A stretch of DNA of 6,733 nucleotides. Source: Bacteroidales bacterium UBA7574. GTDB lineage: Bacteria > Bacteroidota > Bacteroidia > Bacteroidales > Paludibacteraceae. Location: contig DLLA01000006.1 of NCBI GenBank assembly GCA_002479035.1, positions 1-6,733 of the forward strand, given 5' to 3'. The position numbers were made by a program, and so were the translations under genes. Position 1 is the first letter of the stretch; each line of letters opens with the position of its first letter. The notes beneath the pieces were generated by a model that saw nothing but the letters and a program-made list of their open reading frames with translations, was not told the origin of the DNA and ran no database searches. Shown here in pieces: positions 6,101-6,733 of this stretch.

Positions 6101-6733
6101 AACAATGTATTGCAGAGTACCACAGGGAGTTATGTTCAGGTGTCTGCTATGGGTGTGACCAAGAATGCTACGCAGTGTTCATCCCCTGTGCACATGTACA
6201 CTACGAGTACAGACCAATACGAGACATTGACCATTGACGACAAGTGGCCTGATAATGCCACCACCTCTTCTACTACCAATACCAATGGTGCATTGCAGTT
6301 GCGTAAGACTACCAATGGTTCGCCATCCATTGATTTGGGCAATGAGCACTCGGTGGTAAATATCAATGGTGGACAAATCACATTGTCTAACTCTGTTCCG
6401 CAGTCGGCATCCTATTCCTCAACCATGGCTTTGTCTTGGCGCAAGTATTCACAGAGTGTCTTGGGTATCAATTTCACCATATATGGTGTGGGTAATGACC
6501 AAGCCTCGGGTGCGGTGAATTTTAACGATGGTACTATTTCTGCAGTTCCAATAGACAAGAATAGCACAGTGTGGAAGACATACCAGAGTTATTATTGGGA
6601 TAACGTGTCGCTTAAATGTCCGCAGAATACCCATGTAAACGGTGGTTCTTACAATTGTAATATCTATGTTTGCAAGTCTTACGACGACAAAGGGGCTTCG
6701 CCTACCGACAAAAAGGGCACTGCGCTTTGCAAA
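3194..6733 (+). CDS. Giant modular surface protein, 3' end outside the window
   Basis: The frame is open for 1180 codons from ATG 3194 to the last base with no stop, so the gene is cut by the window edge. The N-terminus (MRKYLLSIML...GIVWG, then EVKS) is a signal peptide. Visible parts in order are: an unrecognised Tyr/Asn-rich N-terminal domain (about 21-175); a beta-rich segment (about 176-315); an Ig-like domain resembling bacterial Ig group 2 (about 318-396, with SSNPSVIAVNQATGELTA); another Ig-like stretch (398-500); a beta-sandwich (about 500-627, with PDKLTLDKY and ARYLKISISG) like domains I recall in Bacteroidales surface proteins; and a domain (about 632-749, with FSVTPYNLEKAVMTITG) similar to the choice-of-anchor/ASPM-SPD-2-Hydin type. 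From about 760 onward there are short Gly/Asn turns (FHITGG, VNINGGQI, VNFNDGTI, HVNGGSY) suggesting a beta-solenoid, with many Cys (for example 834, 843, 849, 877, 909, 995, 1142, 1155, 1160, 1179). It starts 17 bases after gene 2, so it is probably in the same operon. An adhesin or surface-layer role is inferred; a type IX sorting domain would be expected beyond the window. Confidence 0.85.
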   Translation, partial: MRKYLLSIMLAFIGCGIVWGEVKSVQLYKNVNGNVITNAEPYISQTVGGTDYRQLNEIWDAGAGGIRPNKSNTNDVAWIKFKSPEYTIISLYSFLVSVNYGSNRVWGSVYEDNYYYQINDWNKNALYNGIQGHKETNVSYEKTELKIATKSVRVGVFKYSYYYHTLNNFEFRVKIPEVVAGQTMATTALERLTNDDLSNNITSRSGYVYFQVKDPIDTSNPSNYFTADFPSGATKTGDSWTIGTTGWTCEDKGNYYLVGVPVTYKAATTPTKGNFEATVRLDSRNSINTNYAEQKITIAVGVLEENPVDWGYNDWTNDGNVTIFKGATYSRSKYLINTDGLWLSIPTSSNPSVIAVNQATGELTAKEVGTTTLTYTQPATTKYKEKVLTLHVTVTKQTPVFTINAETKEGDVYIVYVNKDYRPLWETTNTNTDDYPVKVAVIDGSGNEIDDSQYITFDDLNATVLANTQTIKVRVTQQEGDSEGEDWWFSKTEEYTIEIRHNPIHVGNLCDVSLVDLWKSDGFTYSMSPNVHIDDATSYIVVGGTAGSSTGGYVVFHFEGTPDKLTLDKYASNSSWTWSIQQSNTPNDEGFHDLNAGDTFDADARYLKISISGDKANGEIRSLCITEKVGIDASPSEVSLVPVQDASGTITNISMGQFSVTPYNLEKAVMTITGTNAADFELVCGSHPVSSTITLDAADGLGVDRNPTVSVHVRYIGDLTSAVDKTATVHIHDEDDVHSVDIVLKVIKPVVMNEYGVPSSICAGMATTTGIETGTEHATNNTYPYHRKTSVDLTGAFIGGAAYFDELYIFGVTKGYTKDGTSTMSVGRYSKTPCYVYVKTGDCYTFSRCVENMNSETKNIGIGITASGQKLYFTGWCPYASTGRVSSDNGVFHITGGAGAKVDIYLDECYMYARSKLIREDQDANYAQTDNVASTSFGDYPTGSGGVFVLQTSSTSADNPFQPTIHLRRNNVLQSTTGSYVQVSAMGVTKNATQCSSPVHMYTTSTDQYETLTIDDKWPDNATTSSTTNTNGALQLRKTTNGSPSIDLGNEHSVVNINGGQITLSNSVPQSASYSSTMALSWRKYSQSVLGINFTIYGVGNDQASGAVNFNDGTISAVPIDKNSTVWKTYQSYYWDNVSLKCPQNTHVNGGSYNCNIYVCKSYDDKGASPTDKKGTALCK

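Overview
The window looks like part of a Bacteroidota chromosome, most likely Bacteroidales of the Prevotella/Porphyromonas type. This rests on three things: mid-range GC with no clear Shine-Dalgarno sequences before the starts, long secreted beta-rich proteins with type IX secretion-like features, and low-complexity GTTGA-type intergenic repeats that I associate with this group from memory. The genus is an inference, because there is no rRNA, tRNA or housekeeping gene to anchor it.

Layout: bases 1-351 carry no convincing gene. They hold three kinds of repetitive sequence in order: a GTTGA-rich array (about 55-176), a run of ATTAAYGG boxes at roughly helical spacing (198-284), and a small C/G-rich hairpin (296-318). 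Three plus-strand genes follow in a tight run. Gene 1 (352-1359) encodes a 335-aa protein with a hydrophobic segment at each end and a Gly/Ser-rich middle. Gene 2 (1356-3176) overlaps gene 1 by an ATGA and encodes a 606-aa secreted protein with about 120-residue repeats and a C-terminal domain resembling a type IX sorting domain. Gene 3 starts 17 bases later at 3194 and is still open at the window end after 1180 codons. It is a giant modular cell-surface protein with a signal peptide, Ig-like and beta-sandwich domains, and a Gly/Asn/Cys-containing region that looks like a beta-solenoid.

The overlap, the short spacing and the shared orientation suggest one transcription unit making a set of envelope or surface proteins. 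A plausible reading is an adhesin or surface-layer locus: a large solenoid-like protein, a repeat protein probably exported by the type IX system, and a small membrane-anchored companion. None of the three has a catalytic motif that I recognise, and I cannot assign a specific function. The minus-strand open frames, including one of 225 codons, are judged to be shadows of these genes.
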